NCBI GenBank assembly: GCA_023091665.1
Contig: JALJCQ010000001.1
Coordinates: 806,001-870,000 of the forward strand
Reading direction: 5' to 3'
Source: Pythium myriotylum
Taxonomy: Eukaryota > Oomycota > Peronosporomycetes > Pythiales > Pythiaceae
Length of the DNA: 64,000 bases
Shown one piece after another: positions 49,849 through 59,501 of the stretch (positions within the stretch are counted from its first letter, which is position 1; every line of letters starts with the position of its first letter). Below the pieces are notes generated by a model. That model had not been told where the DNA came from. It saw only the letters and a list, made by a program, of their open reading frames with translations, and searched no databases. The position numbers and the translations under genes are program-made.

Positions 49849-51489
49849 ATGGCGCTCTCGCTCGGCCTCACGGCCTCTCGTGAACTGCTCGCGCTCGCCG
49901 CTGAGACCACCTGTAAGATCGGCGTGCTCGACTGCTCGACCAAGAAGGGCGCCGCTGCTGCGACGTGCTCGCCTTACGACGGCGAGTACATCGACCCCAA
50001 GGACAACTATGTGATCCTCATCTTCACGGCGGTCTTCGCGGCCGCCATGGCCTTCTCCATCGGCGGTAACGACGGCGCCAACGCCTGGGCCACGTCCGTC
50101 CACTCGTTCGCCATCAAGCTGCGCCCGGCCGTGCTGCTCGCTGGCATCTTCGAGGTGCTCGGCGCCTCGACGCTCGGCTACGGCGTCTCGTCGTCCATCC
50201 AGAAGGGCATCTCCAACATCTCGGACAAGAACTGCTTTGCCTGTGGCTACTGCGACTCGTCCATGTCGCTTTACTACGTCGGCATGATGGCCTCGCTCAT
50301 CGGCGCCTCGACCTTCCTGCTCACGGCCACATACTTCCGCATGCCCGTGTCGACGACGCACGCGATCGTGTCGGCCGTGCTCGGTATGACCGTCACGTAC
50401 CAGGGCTTTGGCTGTGTCAAGTGGGGCTGGAACAACATGGGCGGCATCATCGCCTCGTGGGTCATCTCGCCCATCATGAGTGGCTTCGTCTGCCTCTTCG
50501 TCTACTACGTCACCTATTTCTTTGTCTTCGCGGCCAAGAACTCGCGCTCGCGTGCTTTCATCGCACTTCCGGTGCTCTACTTCGTCGTCGTCTTCGTCAT
50601 CGCGTTCCTCACGATCATCAAGTCGCCGTCCACCAAGAGCACCAAGAAGCCCACGGCTGCTGGTATCGCCGCGGCCATCGGCGGCGCTGTCGCGATTCTG
50701 GTCATTGTCTTCCTGCTGCCGTGGCTCAAGAAGAACATGCCGTCGGTCAACGCCAAGAACAAGCTCGACATGGAGAACCTCATGCGTGAGGATGCGCTCA
50801 AGGCCGCTGGCTACGAAGGCACGCAGACGCCCGGCGTCGAGGCCATGAAGCCCGAGGGTGACAAGGACATGGCCATGAAGGTCCGTGACTCGGACGCACA
50901 GCTGCTCAACGAGCCGGAGCGCGCGTCGCTCATGGTCGTGGCTGAGTACGAGGCCCTGAACGAGGAGCAGCAGGACGCCATGTGGATGTTCAAGTACGTG
51001 CTGATCCTCGTGGCGTGTCTGCAGTCGTTCGCCCACGGCTCGAACGATACGGCCAACGCCACGGCGGCGCTCTCGGCGGTCGTGAACGGCTTCAACAACG
51101 GCTACTCGTCGTGCTCGACGCCCGAGTCCCAGTGGTGGATCATGCTCATGGGTGGCACCGTGCTGGCTATTGGTATCTTGCTCTGGGGCTACAAGGTCAT
51201 GGAGACGATCGGCAAGAACATCGCGATCGTCAACTTCCACCGCGCCTTCTGCACGGAGTTCGCCTCCTCGTGCACGGTCGTGGTGGCCACGCTGCTCAAG
51301 CTGCCCGTGTCGTCGACCCACTGCCAGGTCGGTGCCGTGATCTTCGTGTCGATGGCTGCGATCGAGTGGAAGAAGATCAACTGGAGCCTCATCTCGGGCG
51401 TCTTCGCCACGTGGGTCTTCACGCTCCCGGCCTCGGCGCTCGTGTCGGCGCTCTTTGCGTGGATCTTCAAGTTTGCCATGAAGGCCTAA
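49849..51489 (+). CDS. PiT/SLC20 (PHO4 family) phosphate transporter, copy 2
   Basis: An intronless 546-aa PiT-family phosphate symporter; the ATG at 49849 (MALSLGL) aligns with copy 1, while the frame upstream to 49792 is not needed. GGNDGANAWATS and FAHGSNDTANATAALSAV mark the two halves. Compared with copy 1 the membrane parts are almost the same, while the N-terminus, the central loop (KAAGYEGTQTPGVEAMKPEG) and many third positions differ. It is therefore an older duplicate than the near-identical SLC34 and ATPase pairs. It lies on the same strand as ATPase c downstream. Confidence 0.93.
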   Translation: MALSLGLTASRELLALAAETTCKIGVLDCSTKKGAAAATCSPYDGEYIDPKDNYVILIFTAVFAAAMAFSIGGNDGANAWATSVHSFAIKLRPAVLLAGIFEVLGASTLGYGVSSSIQKGISNISDKNCFACGYCDSSMSLYYVGMMASLIGASTFLLTATYFRMPVSTTHAIVSAVLGMTVTYQGFGCVKWGWNNMGGIIASWVISPIMSGFVCLFVYYVTYFFVFAAKNSRSRAFIALPVLYFVVVFVIAFLTIIKSPSTKSTKKPTAAGIAAAIGGAVAILVIVFLLPWLKKNMPSVNAKNKLDMENLMREDALKAAGYEGTQTPGVEAMKPEGDKDMAMKVRDSDAQLLNEPERASLMVVAEYEALNEEQQDAMWMFKYVLILVACLQSFAHGSNDTANATAALSAVVNGFNNGYSSCSTPESQWWIMLMGGTVLAIGILLWGYKVMETIGKNIAIVNFHRAFCTEFASSCTVVVATLLKLPVSSTHCQVGAVIFVSMAAIEWKKINWSLISGVFATWVFTLPASALVSALFAWIFKFAMKA

Positions 51490-52378
51490 GCTTGACTTTC
51501 TTGCAGTAGTTTTTGCTGTGCACCAAGATCACTACCAGGGTTCTTACAGAATACACGTTATCTTCCTGTCGAAACCATTCGCGCCGACTGGCTAATTACG
51601 CCACGCGGAGGCTGTTCTTGTGGTTCCAACACTGTGCAAACTGCTGTAAATCCCGCTCACACCAAGGTCCAAACAGAAAGGACTCGAGCAATCTGGACAT
51701 GCCGCAACCTCTGTGTCGAGGTCTCACTCCTCTACCATACTGTCCAGTACTGTACGTAGGGAACCAGAGACTTGTCATCGGATCAAGCGGCAGAGAACTG
51801 GAAGTTTCTTGAACGGCGGATCCGATCGGATGGGACGCGAGGCGGTTCATCTCCCCCTTCCAGTGCATGGCCGTACGAACAGGAGCGAGTGTCCCACGAC
51901 GCGTACGGCCATGCACCGCGCTCCTCCCGTGCTGGGATCCCTACAAACCAAGCCCGCAGCGCTTTCCAAGGCCTCGTTTGCTCTCGCTCTTTCGCTCCAA
52001 AATGCTTCGAGGGACTCACGTGGAGAAGTGCTGAAGAGGCGACAGAGAGCAGCAATCTCAGTCTCAACGTCGCCGACGTATTACCATTGATCCCAAGAAT
52101 GGATCGAGTTCGTGGAATGGACAGTCTCTCGCGGCCATGGCCCTTTTATGCGTGTACCTCCTTGCGACATGTGAGACCAAGTTCACTACAACCCTATCCC
52201 TTAATCCCGGTCTCGGAGGGGAGACAATGGGCTCCAGCAGATCCAATCGTTCTCGGCAGCTCACTCGCCAACTTGCCTCGCGCCTCGCAGGCAACGCCGT
52301 CTCCCTCTTCTACCACGCCACGCTCCAGCTCTCTTCGCGCGCGCTGCTCGCCAGCGACTGCTGCCTCTCGCTCCGCCC
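51490..52378. other. Intergenic, promoter of ATPase c
   Basis: An 889-bp spacer. No CGAATCT element is present here, unlike most other promoters of the island. An initiator-like site lies at 52259-52274. No gene. Confidence 0.6.
52259..52274 (+). promoter_or_regulatory. Initiator-like element of ATPase c
   Basis: GCTCACTCGCCAACTT matches the oomycete initiator consensus at 13 of 16 positions, about 105-120 nt upstream of the ATG. Confidence 0.5.
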
Positions 52379-55300
52379 ATGGTTCGACTCGATGACCCCA
52401 CGTCGTCGTGGTCGACCGATGACCACCACGCCTTCCACTCGCTTGCCTCACCCCGTCCCAGCCAGATCTCTCCTCGCCGAGAGGCTATCACCGACGACGA
52501 CCATGGTTCCGACCACCGTGCGCGATTCCTGAGTGACACGGAACGCCTCGTGGCCGAGCATCCGATCGAGGCACGCGAATCGCTCGCCAGCCTCAGCGCC
52601 ACGGACCAGCACCGCTGGGAGTCCAAGCCAATTGACATCGTCGCAAAGGAGCTCTCGACCAATGCGGATCGCGGGCTCTCGGCTGCTCAAAGCGAGCAGC
52701 GGCTCGCCGAGTACGGCATGAACGTGCTCGACGAAGACCCGCGCGCGCCACTCTACATCATGTTCCTGCTCCAGTTCTACAACATGATCATCTTCCTCTT
52801 GCTGCTCGCGGCATTCGCGTCCTTTTTCTTGGAAAAGTACGTCGAGGCCACGGCGATTCTCATCATCGTGACGCTCAACGCCATGGTCGCGACGTGGCAG
52901 GAGCATAGCGCCGGCAACGCACTCGATGCGCTCGCACAAATGGCCAGTCCGCAATGCGTCGTGCTGCGCGACGGCGAGCAGCAAGTTGTCGACAGCAAGC
53001 TGCTCGTCCCAGGCGATGTGGTTGTACTGACCACTGGTGACGTCGTGCCGGCCGATATTCGCCTCATTATTAGTGCTGACCTGAAGGTCAACGAGATGCT
53101 GCTCACTGGTGAGTCCGAGGATGTTGCCAAGAAGTACAACGCCAACGTCGCGGGATCCAAGAAACTTACTGCTGACAACATGGTCTTCTCGTCGACGACG
53201 GTCACGGCTGGCAACGCGCGCGGCATCGTCGTGGAAACAGCAATGAAGACTCGAGTCGGCTCGATCGCCATGCTACTCAAGTCTGCTGGATCGGACGACA
53301 CCGCGACCAAGAAGAAATCCCTCAACCCTCTTTCAGATTGCCTGGAGAAGTACCAGCCTAAGCAGACGCCACTGCAGCTCGCGCTTCACAAACTGGGCTT
53401 TCTCATGGGTACGATCGCCATGACTGTTTGTGGTTTGGTGTTCGTGGTCGGAATGATCCGTGGGACGAAGGATCCGAAGCACCCGGAGCGACCCACGTGG
53501 CTTTCAATGATTATGGTCGCTGTCTCGCTCGCCGTGAGTGCCGTGCCCGAGGGCCTTCCGATGGTCGTCACGATCTGCCTCTCGGTTGGCACCGCTGCCA
53601 TGGTCAAGAAGAACGTGCTCGTTCGCAAGCTCGCAGCTGTCGAGACACTAGGTGCTGCCTCAGTCATCTGCACAGACAAGACGGGCACGCTGACCGAGGG
53701 CAAGATGACGGCGGTCAAGATGTGGGGTGACTTCAAGACGTACGGCATCACGGGCAAGGGCTTCAACCCGGAGGGAGGCATCTTCCTCAACGGCGTGAAC
53801 CAAGCCACGCCAGGTTCGTCGAACGTTCAAGTCCGAGCAACACTCTTGTCGTGTGTTCTCTGCAGTAACACACACCTCAAGCAGCAAGAAGTGGATGGTG
53901 TGATGACGTGGGTGCCATTCGGCAATTCGTCCGAGGCGCCGCTAGTCGTGGCGGCCGCTAAGGCTGCGATCTGGGAAGACGCCGTGGCCCACGAGTACGA
54001 ACGTGTTGCCGAGGTGCCGTTCAGTTCGTCGCGCAAGATGATGGTGACGGTGAACAAAGTGCCTTTGAGTGGCCGGTTTGACTCGCTTGATCTCGGGGAG
54101 AAGATAAAATACGTCGCCAACGTCAAGGGTGCACCAAACTACATTCTCAATAACTGCACACGATTCTGTCAGACCGACGGCACATTTGTCCACCTCACGG
54201 AGGAGCACCATCAGCAGATCATGGAGACTGTGGACGAGCTCTCGTCCAAGGCGCTTCGCGTGCTGGCCATTGCGATTCAGCCACTAGCCGAGTTACCCTA
54301 TGCGCCGGACTGTGACGACGTTGATGAGAAGTTTGCTGCACTCTCGCAGCCGTTGGTGCTCATGGGTCTCATGGCCTCGATTGATCCTGAACGTGATGGT
54401 GTCAAGGCGGCGATTCTCACAGCCCGTCGTGCGTCGATCCGCACGGTGATGATCACCGGAGACTATTTGAAGACGGCTGTGGCCATCGCTAAGAACATCG
54501 AGCTCTTGGAGGTCGGTGCAAATGAGAACGAGGAAGCCACTGACTGCTCGCGCCTCCGACCGAAGGGAGACTTTTATCTTCCCGATCACGAGATCGACGA
54601 GATCACATCACGGACGACTGTGTTCGCTCGTGCCAAGCCCGAGGACAAGATCGAGATCGTCAAGTCACTGCAGCGCCAGGGACTCGTGGCGGCCATGACG
54701 GGCGATGGCGTCAACGACGCACCGGCTTTGAAGGAGGCTGACATCGGCGTGGCCATGGGGCTCTCGGGCACTGAGGTGGCCAAGGGCGCCTCCGACATGG
54801 TGCTGCTGGACGACAACTTTGTGAGCATCGTCGCTGCCGTTGAGCGCGGTCGTGTGATCTACGCCAACATCCAGAAGTTCGTCATCTTCTTGCTCTCGAC
54901 CAACGTCGGCGAGATCCTGATTCTGTTCACGGCAATCGCTATCGGCATGCCACTGCCACTCGAGCCTCTTCAGATTTTGATCCTCAATCTCTTCACGGAT
55001 GGTATGCCTGGCGCATCGCTCAGTATGGAGAAGGGCGACCCGCACATCATGGACGACGAGCCTCGCCCCAAGAAGCAGCCGCTCATCCACGGACGCCTCT
55101 GGAGGCTAGTCAGCTTCAACGCTGTCTTCATCGCCAGCGGCACGATCGTCGTCTCCGTACTCGGGTTCTACTGGAACTTTGGGTCCATTTTCCTCAATGA
55201 CATCCTCGCGGCCGGCGCGGGCCCGACTGGCCCCGATGGAGACGACTACACTGGAATCACGTGTCGTCGGTGGGAAGGACCTGGCAATGGCTGGCGCACC

Positions 55301-55825
55301 TACGGCAACTGCGCTGCTCGCTACTCGGACGGGACTTCCGTTTTCCCAGGGCTTGAGACCATGACCGAGTACTCTGACGAGAGCGTGTACTGCCGCGGTG
55401 GCGACTATGAGTGCATGTGGGACGGCGTCGCGCGCGCGCAGACCATGACGTTCGTGTCGATCTGCATGACCGAAGTCTTCCGCGCCTTCACGATCCGCAG
55501 CTTTACAGCCTCGATGTTCGTCGGCATGTTTTCGAACAAGCACCTTGTCGGCGCGGTCGTGCTGTCGTTCCTGCTCACGCTCTTCGTGACCAACACGCCG
55601 GTTGTGATGAAGGATGTGTTCGGCTTTGCCTACATCTCGGCCTTTGAGTGGTTTGTGTCGTTCCTCGGAGCCTTCAACGCCGTGTTCTGGAGCGAGCTCA
55701 TGAAGTGGATCATTCGCTGCCTCGACCGCTCCAAGGCGCGCTGGGAGCGTGTGAACGACAACTTCGAAACGGTCCTCACGGAGATTCGCCACTTGCGCGT
55801 GCAGCTCGACCGCGCCGACAAGTAA
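52379..55825 (+). CDS. Type II P-type cation ATPase, copy c
   Basis: An intronless 1148-aa paralogue of ATPases a and b. The cytosolic N-terminus differs (MVRLDDPTSSWSTDDHH). The catalytic core is kept: TGES, VPEGLP, CTDKTGT (Asp433), MITGDY, GDGVNDAP, STNVGEIL, NLFTDGMPGASL, and the M7-M8 loop Cys residues. Amino-acid changes are spread over the whole chain. Short blocks (for example around 54661-54890) are almost identical in DNA to copies a and b, again suggesting partial gene conversion. The pump may serve the same ion with different expression. Confidence 0.9.
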   Translation: MVRLDDPTSSWSTDDHHAFHSLASPRPSQISPRREAITDDDHGSDHRARFLSDTERLVAEHPIEARESLASLSATDQHRWESKPIDIVAKELSTNADRGLSAAQSEQRLAEYGMNVLDEDPRAPLYIMFLLQFYNMIIFLLLLAAFASFFLEKYVEATAILIIVTLNAMVATWQEHSAGNALDALAQMASPQCVVLRDGEQQVVDSKLLVPGDVVVLTTGDVVPADIRLIISADLKVNEMLLTGESEDVAKKYNANVAGSKKLTADNMVFSSTTVTAGNARGIVVETAMKTRVGSIAMLLKSAGSDDTATKKKSLNPLSDCLEKYQPKQTPLQLALHKLGFLMGTIAMTVCGLVFVVGMIRGTKDPKHPERPTWLSMIMVAVSLAVSAVPEGLPMVVTICLSVGTAAMVKKNVLVRKLAAVETLGAASVICTDKTGTLTEGKMTAVKMWGDFKTYGITGKGFNPEGGIFLNGVNQATPGSSNVQVRATLLSCVLCSNTHLKQQEVDGVMTWVPFGNSSEAPLVVAAAKAAIWEDAVAHEYERVAEVPFSSSRKMMVTVNKVPLSGRFDSLDLGEKIKYVANVKGAPNYILNNCTRFCQTDGTFVHLTEEHHQQIMETVDELSSKALRVLAIAIQPLAELPYAPDCDDVDEKFAALSQPLVLMGLMASIDPERDGVKAAILTARRASIRTVMITGDYLKTAVAIAKNIELLEVGANENEEATDCSRLRPKGDFYLPDHEIDEITSRTTVFARAKPEDKIEIVKSLQRQGLVAAMTGDGVNDAPALKEADIGVAMGLSGTEVAKGASDMVLLDDNFVSIVAAVERGRVIYANIQKFVIFLLSTNVGEILILFTAIAIGMPLPLEPLQILILNLFTDGMPGASLSMEKGDPHIMDDEPRPKKQPLIHGRLWRLVSFNAVFIASGTIVVSVLGFYWNFGSIFLNDILAAGAGPTGPDGDDYTGITCRRWEGPGNGWRTYGNCAARYSDGTSVFPGLETMTEYSDESVYCRGGDYECMWDGVARAQTMTFVSICMTEVFRAFTIRSFTASMFVGMFSNKHLVGAVVLSFLLTLFVTNTPVVMKDVFGFAYISAFEWFVSFLGAFNAVFWSELMKWIIRCLDRSKARWERVNDNFETVLTEIRHLRVQLDRADK

Positions 55826-57377
55826 GCGCACTCGCCTCAGTTCATGTGCATAATGTCTCGTCTTCTCTTCGGGTGGTAAATGGCAAATCTGCTTCCATTC
55901 CCATTGATCCTTGGGCTCTATGCAGGTGCTGGTGCTGCGCACAATGTGTAACTGAACTTTTCCAATTGAGCTACTACTATGTTTGGAGGTGGAAAGCTGT
56001 TTGTCTTTGACTCGAACGATCGAAGGCTGGGAGGGAGTATTCATAACACTGCCGTTGTGGGTTAGGAGTACAACCGCGAGGTCGTGCCGGACGTTTCGCC
56101 TACGGCAACTACGATATCTAGCATCTAATAACAGCGTATTCCTATAGTAAAAGTGGTTGTGCTGCCGGTTGCCTCGAGGCGGAACGTCCAAGAAGCGAAG
56201 GTGCAAATGCCAACTACAGTACTGTACTACTGTACTACTAGGACCACGCAGGAAGGTATCACGTGTCGAAACCGAGATTCAACCGGTGGAGATGATGCGT
56301 GGGCTTGGAAAACTGTTCGTTCGGTCACGTCATCGCCTCACCTCTGCACTCTCTCGATTCTTTTGCTCGATTGACGAGGGACGCAACTTTCCGTTCAACC
56401 CGCTCTTTTGGCACAAGATTCCGAGATTCGTTTGCGACCGACAGTAAATCTCTTCGAGTCGAGCGCATCCTTCCGCCGACGCAGTCGCAAGTGCCAGTTG
56501 GTGCCGCAGCTGATCGCGCAGCTGAATCTTCTCAGGGGCTCCTTCGTTCGCTTGCGCTCTCGTGTGGGGTGAGATTGTACAGTATTCCCAACTGGAAATG
56601 TTGGAAACTTCTGAGGTTGTCAATTGTTTTACTGTTAGTCTGCGTGCCCGGCTTAGTCGAAGGACTGATCAAAAAGTCTTCGACTAAATAAGCAGTCGAC
56701 CTGCTCCTACGTGCACTTGTCCACCATGGAGGCATTCGACACTCGAAAATGCCGTGTTGTCTTGGGTGGCGACACGAACTCCACGGCTGTGAGTGCTCGG
56801 TGTCTATTGATTGCCAGTTTGAAAAACGAGTGGCAGGTCGAATTCCTCTCGAGTCTCCAAAGTTTCATGATCAGTACTGTCCCTTTTTTTGTTGTTGTTG
56901 TTGCTGGAGAGCCTTCGGCTCTCACGGTCAGTCGCTCTTGCAGCACCGTGGTCCTCTTCCGAAGTGCCATAGCGCAGACCCGGCGCGGATTCTCGAATCT
57001 TGAAACTGATCGTAAGGACCCTCGACTCGTGGCCCCCGCAGCCTTCTACTCGCGACGCGCTAGTTTGGTCTTCAGTCTGCAATTCGACGTCGGTTGGTCT
57101 CACTTGATATCAGAGACCATGAGTCGATGAAAATGATGTTGCCAGCCAGCACTACCGCATGAGCACTCCACACAGCCATTTTTCGTGGGGACTATCACCA
57201 CGACCCTATTGAGGTTCCTCAACACGCGCCAGGCACAAGACTCCTACTCAAGACTTGCCTGCCCCACAACGACCCCAACCAGTTTGATCAAACAAGACAC
57301 GAAGTGTATTTGAGGGGAACAATGAAGACTACTAGATGACGGAGTGGAGAACCAGTCGGGAGACTTCAAGACGTGGC
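55826..57377. other. Intergenic between convergent genes
   Basis: A 1.55-kb spacer between the 3' ends of ATPase c and the PHS transporter. It holds CGAATCT elements at 56424 and 56994 and a short TACTG-type tandem repeat at about 56217-56240. Open frames are present but lack coding bias; I see no gene. Confidence 0.5.
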
Positions 57378-58952
57378 TTAGGCGGCCACGTGGGGCGTCT
57401 TGGCCTCCTTGTAGCCACCGCCGATGTCCAGCTCGCGCATCTCGCGCTCGTACTCCTCGTTGATCTCCTCGAGGGTCTTGCCCTTGGTCTCCGGCACCCA
57501 GAACGAGGCAAGCAGACCGAGGAAACAACAGAGGGCGAAGATGTAGAGCACGCCCTTGAAGCCGAACGAGCCCTTCGCGACAACCGAGAAGCACTGAGCG
57601 GCGATGATGGCGCCGACCTTGCCCGAGGCAGCCGAGATACCGTGGCCGGTCGAGCGCACAGCCGTGGGGAAGACCTCAGCCGGAATGATGAAAGTCGTGG
57701 TGTTGGGGCCGAAGTTGAAGAAGAACTGTGCGAACGAGTACATGACGACGAAGATCGTGGTGTGGTCGGCCTTGAGCTCCTTGTAGAAGATGGCGAGGAA
57801 GAGGAAGAGCAGCGTGAGCATGGTAAAGCCCATGTACTGGATCGGCTTACGGCCCCACTTGTCGACGAAGTAGACGGTGAACCAGTAGCCCGGCACGGTA
57901 CCAGCCAAGTTGATGAGGCACGTGCCGACCGCGCGGTTCCAGAGATCGTCGTAGATCTTCTGGTTGCCCTTGGTCTTGGGCTTGCCGTAGCCGATGATCT
58001 CAAGCACGGCCGATGTGTTGAGGTTCGTGCCGTAGTAGCCAATGTCGAGGAAGAACCAGGCGAGCGCGCAACCGAGCAGCACCTTGAGGTGGTTCCACTT
58101 GTTGAAGTAGTTCTTGAACGAGAACGCGAAGTTGGAGAAGAAGCCCGTCTTGGTCTCGAGCTTCTGGACATCCGTGGTGAGCTTGTCGGTCGTGAGGAAG
58201 ACCTGGGCGGCGTTGGCGCCAGCCTCCTCGTCCTTGAGCACGTCCATGGCGAAGCGAGGCGTCTCCGGGATCTTCATGCGCCAGTAGACAGCACCGAGCG
58301 CCGGGATCGCACCGAAGCCCGCGAGCGTACGCCAGCAGTAGCCGAGCTGCGACGGACCGTGTTCGATGATGTTGTTCTTGTTGGCCGCGAGCACGATGAC
58401 CGACATGAGCGTACCGGCGATGATACCGAAGCCCTGCATGGCGAAGACCGTGGCGATCATGGTACCACGGCGCTTGGAGCCGGCGAACTCGGAGGTGATG
58501 ACAGCCGAGACTGGGTAGTCGCCACCGACGCCCACACCGAGAATGAAGCGGAAGATGGCGAGGAGGATGAGGAGGTTGTTGCCGTTGCCGTTGATTGGCC
58601 ACGTCGCAAACGCACAGAGCAGCGCGCCGACGATGAGGATGATCAGCTCCACACCGTAGACCTTCTTACGGCCGAGCACGTCACCAAGAATCGCGAACGA
58701 GATCTGGCCGACGGCGTTACCCCAGGACGAAGCGGCCTTGACCCAGCCGTCCGAGCGCGACGAGAGACTCGACGTGCCAAAGTACTCGTAGGCGATCATG
58801 GGCACCATCAGACCGATGACGAAGTTGTCGTACGAGTCGACGAAGAAGCCCGAGCCGGCCACGAGCATGGCCTTGACGTGGGCGCGCGAGAACTTGGCCT
58901 GGTCGAGCGCGTTGAGCGCCTCAAAGCGCCTGCTTTCCTTGCCGTCCGCCAT
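57378..58952 (-). CDS. PHS/Pht1 family phosphate permease (MFS)
   Basis: An intronless 524-aa MFS transporter of the phosphate:H+ symporter family (PHO84/Pht1). ATG at 58952 (MADGKESRRF); the frame upstream to 59108 begins without ATG and covers the initiator. Diagnostic: GGDYPVSAVITSE at residues 143-155 (Pht1 signature), the helix-1 acidic segment FFVDSYDNFVIG, the MFS loop GDVLGRKK, and FFLDIGYYGTNLN in helix 7. Twelve membrane helices with a central cytosolic loop (about 235-290). This family uses H+, unlike the Na+-type PiT and SLC34 neighbours, so the island covers both coupling modes. Expected at the plasma membrane. Confidence 0.93.
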   Translation of the reverse strand: MADGKESRRFEALNALDQAKFSRAHVKAMLVAGSGFFVDSYDNFVIGLMVPMIAYEYFGTSSLSSRSDGWVKAASSWGNAVGQISFAILGDVLGRKKVYGVELIILIVGALLCAFATWPINGNGNNLLILLAIFRFILGVGVGGDYPVSAVITSEFAGSKRRGTMIATVFAMQGFGIIAGTLMSVIVLAANKNNIIEHGPSQLGYCWRTLAGFGAIPALGAVYWRMKIPETPRFAMDVLKDEEAGANAAQVFLTTDKLTTDVQKLETKTGFFSNFAFSFKNYFNKWNHLKVLLGCALAWFFLDIGYYGTNLNTSAVLEIIGYGKPKTKGNQKIYDDLWNRAVGTCLINLAGTVPGYWFTVYFVDKWGRKPIQYMGFTMLTLLFLFLAIFYKELKADHTTIFVVMYSFAQFFFNFGPNTTTFIIPAEVFPTAVRSTGHGISAASGKVGAIIAAQCFSVVAKGSFGFKGVLYIFALCCFLGLLASFWVPETKGKTLEEINEEYEREMRELDIGGGYKEAKTPHVAA

Positions 58953-58991
58953 GGCGAAATCCGAGTGCTGCTGGCTTGGTCGGGGCAGTGC

Positions 58992-59007
58992 AAATTGCGG
59001 AATGGGC
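58992..59007 (-). promoter_or_regulatory. Initiator element of the PHS phosphate permease
   Basis: On the minus strand GCCCATTCCGCAATTT matches the oomycete initiator consensus at 15 of 16 positions, about 40-55 nt upstream of the ATG. Confidence 0.75.
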
Positions 59008-59131
59008 TCTGCTCGCGAAGGCGTCGGGAGAACACGGGGGTCAAGAGAGACCGTGTGAGCTGGGCGGGCCGGTCCTTTGTCGCCCTCGCTCAGTGAGGTG
59101 GGCGACAAGGCGCTCGGCCCGTCACCCGCGG

Positions 59132-59215
59132 CGAATCTTGACGGTCTCTAATATCTCCGAGCCATTTTGAATCTCGTGGGCTGATCCGCGACTGCACAAG
59201 ATTCGCTGAGATTCG
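59132..59215. promoter_or_regulatory. Cluster of three CGAATCT elements upstream of the PHS permease
   Basis: Elements at 59132-59138 (forward) and 59199-59205, 59209-59215 (both reverse, 10 bp apart, one helical turn). They lie 180-260 bp upstream of the ATG. Confidence 0.55.
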
Positions 59216-59480
59216 ACGTGGGAGCAGCGCTCCAGCTGGCGGGACCATGTCGCGTGCTTATTTAGTCGGTCTCGACAGACTAATGGAGCGCCGACTGCAG
59301 TTGCGAGTGGCCTTCCACGTCAAGAGGACACGCAGTCGGACGTGGAGGTCGATGGGTGAGACCGACTCGGAATTCGGACGTACTGTATCGAAGCCTAGGA
59401 AGAGAGCCAAGAAGATGCGGTGGAAAGGCTCATTGCATGAGGGGGTGGCGACCGAGAGAGAAAGAGACCGCGACCCCGAA

Positions 59481-59501
59481 CGAATCTCCTGAGGAGATTC
59501 G
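59481..59501. promoter_or_regulatory. Perfect palindrome of two CGAATCTCC half sites
   Basis: CGAATCTCC, three bases TGA, then GGAGATTCG: two copies of the island motif facing each other as a perfect inverted repeat. This is the shape expected of a dimeric regulator's site. It lies about 530 bp upstream of the PHS permease ATG. Confidence 0.55.
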
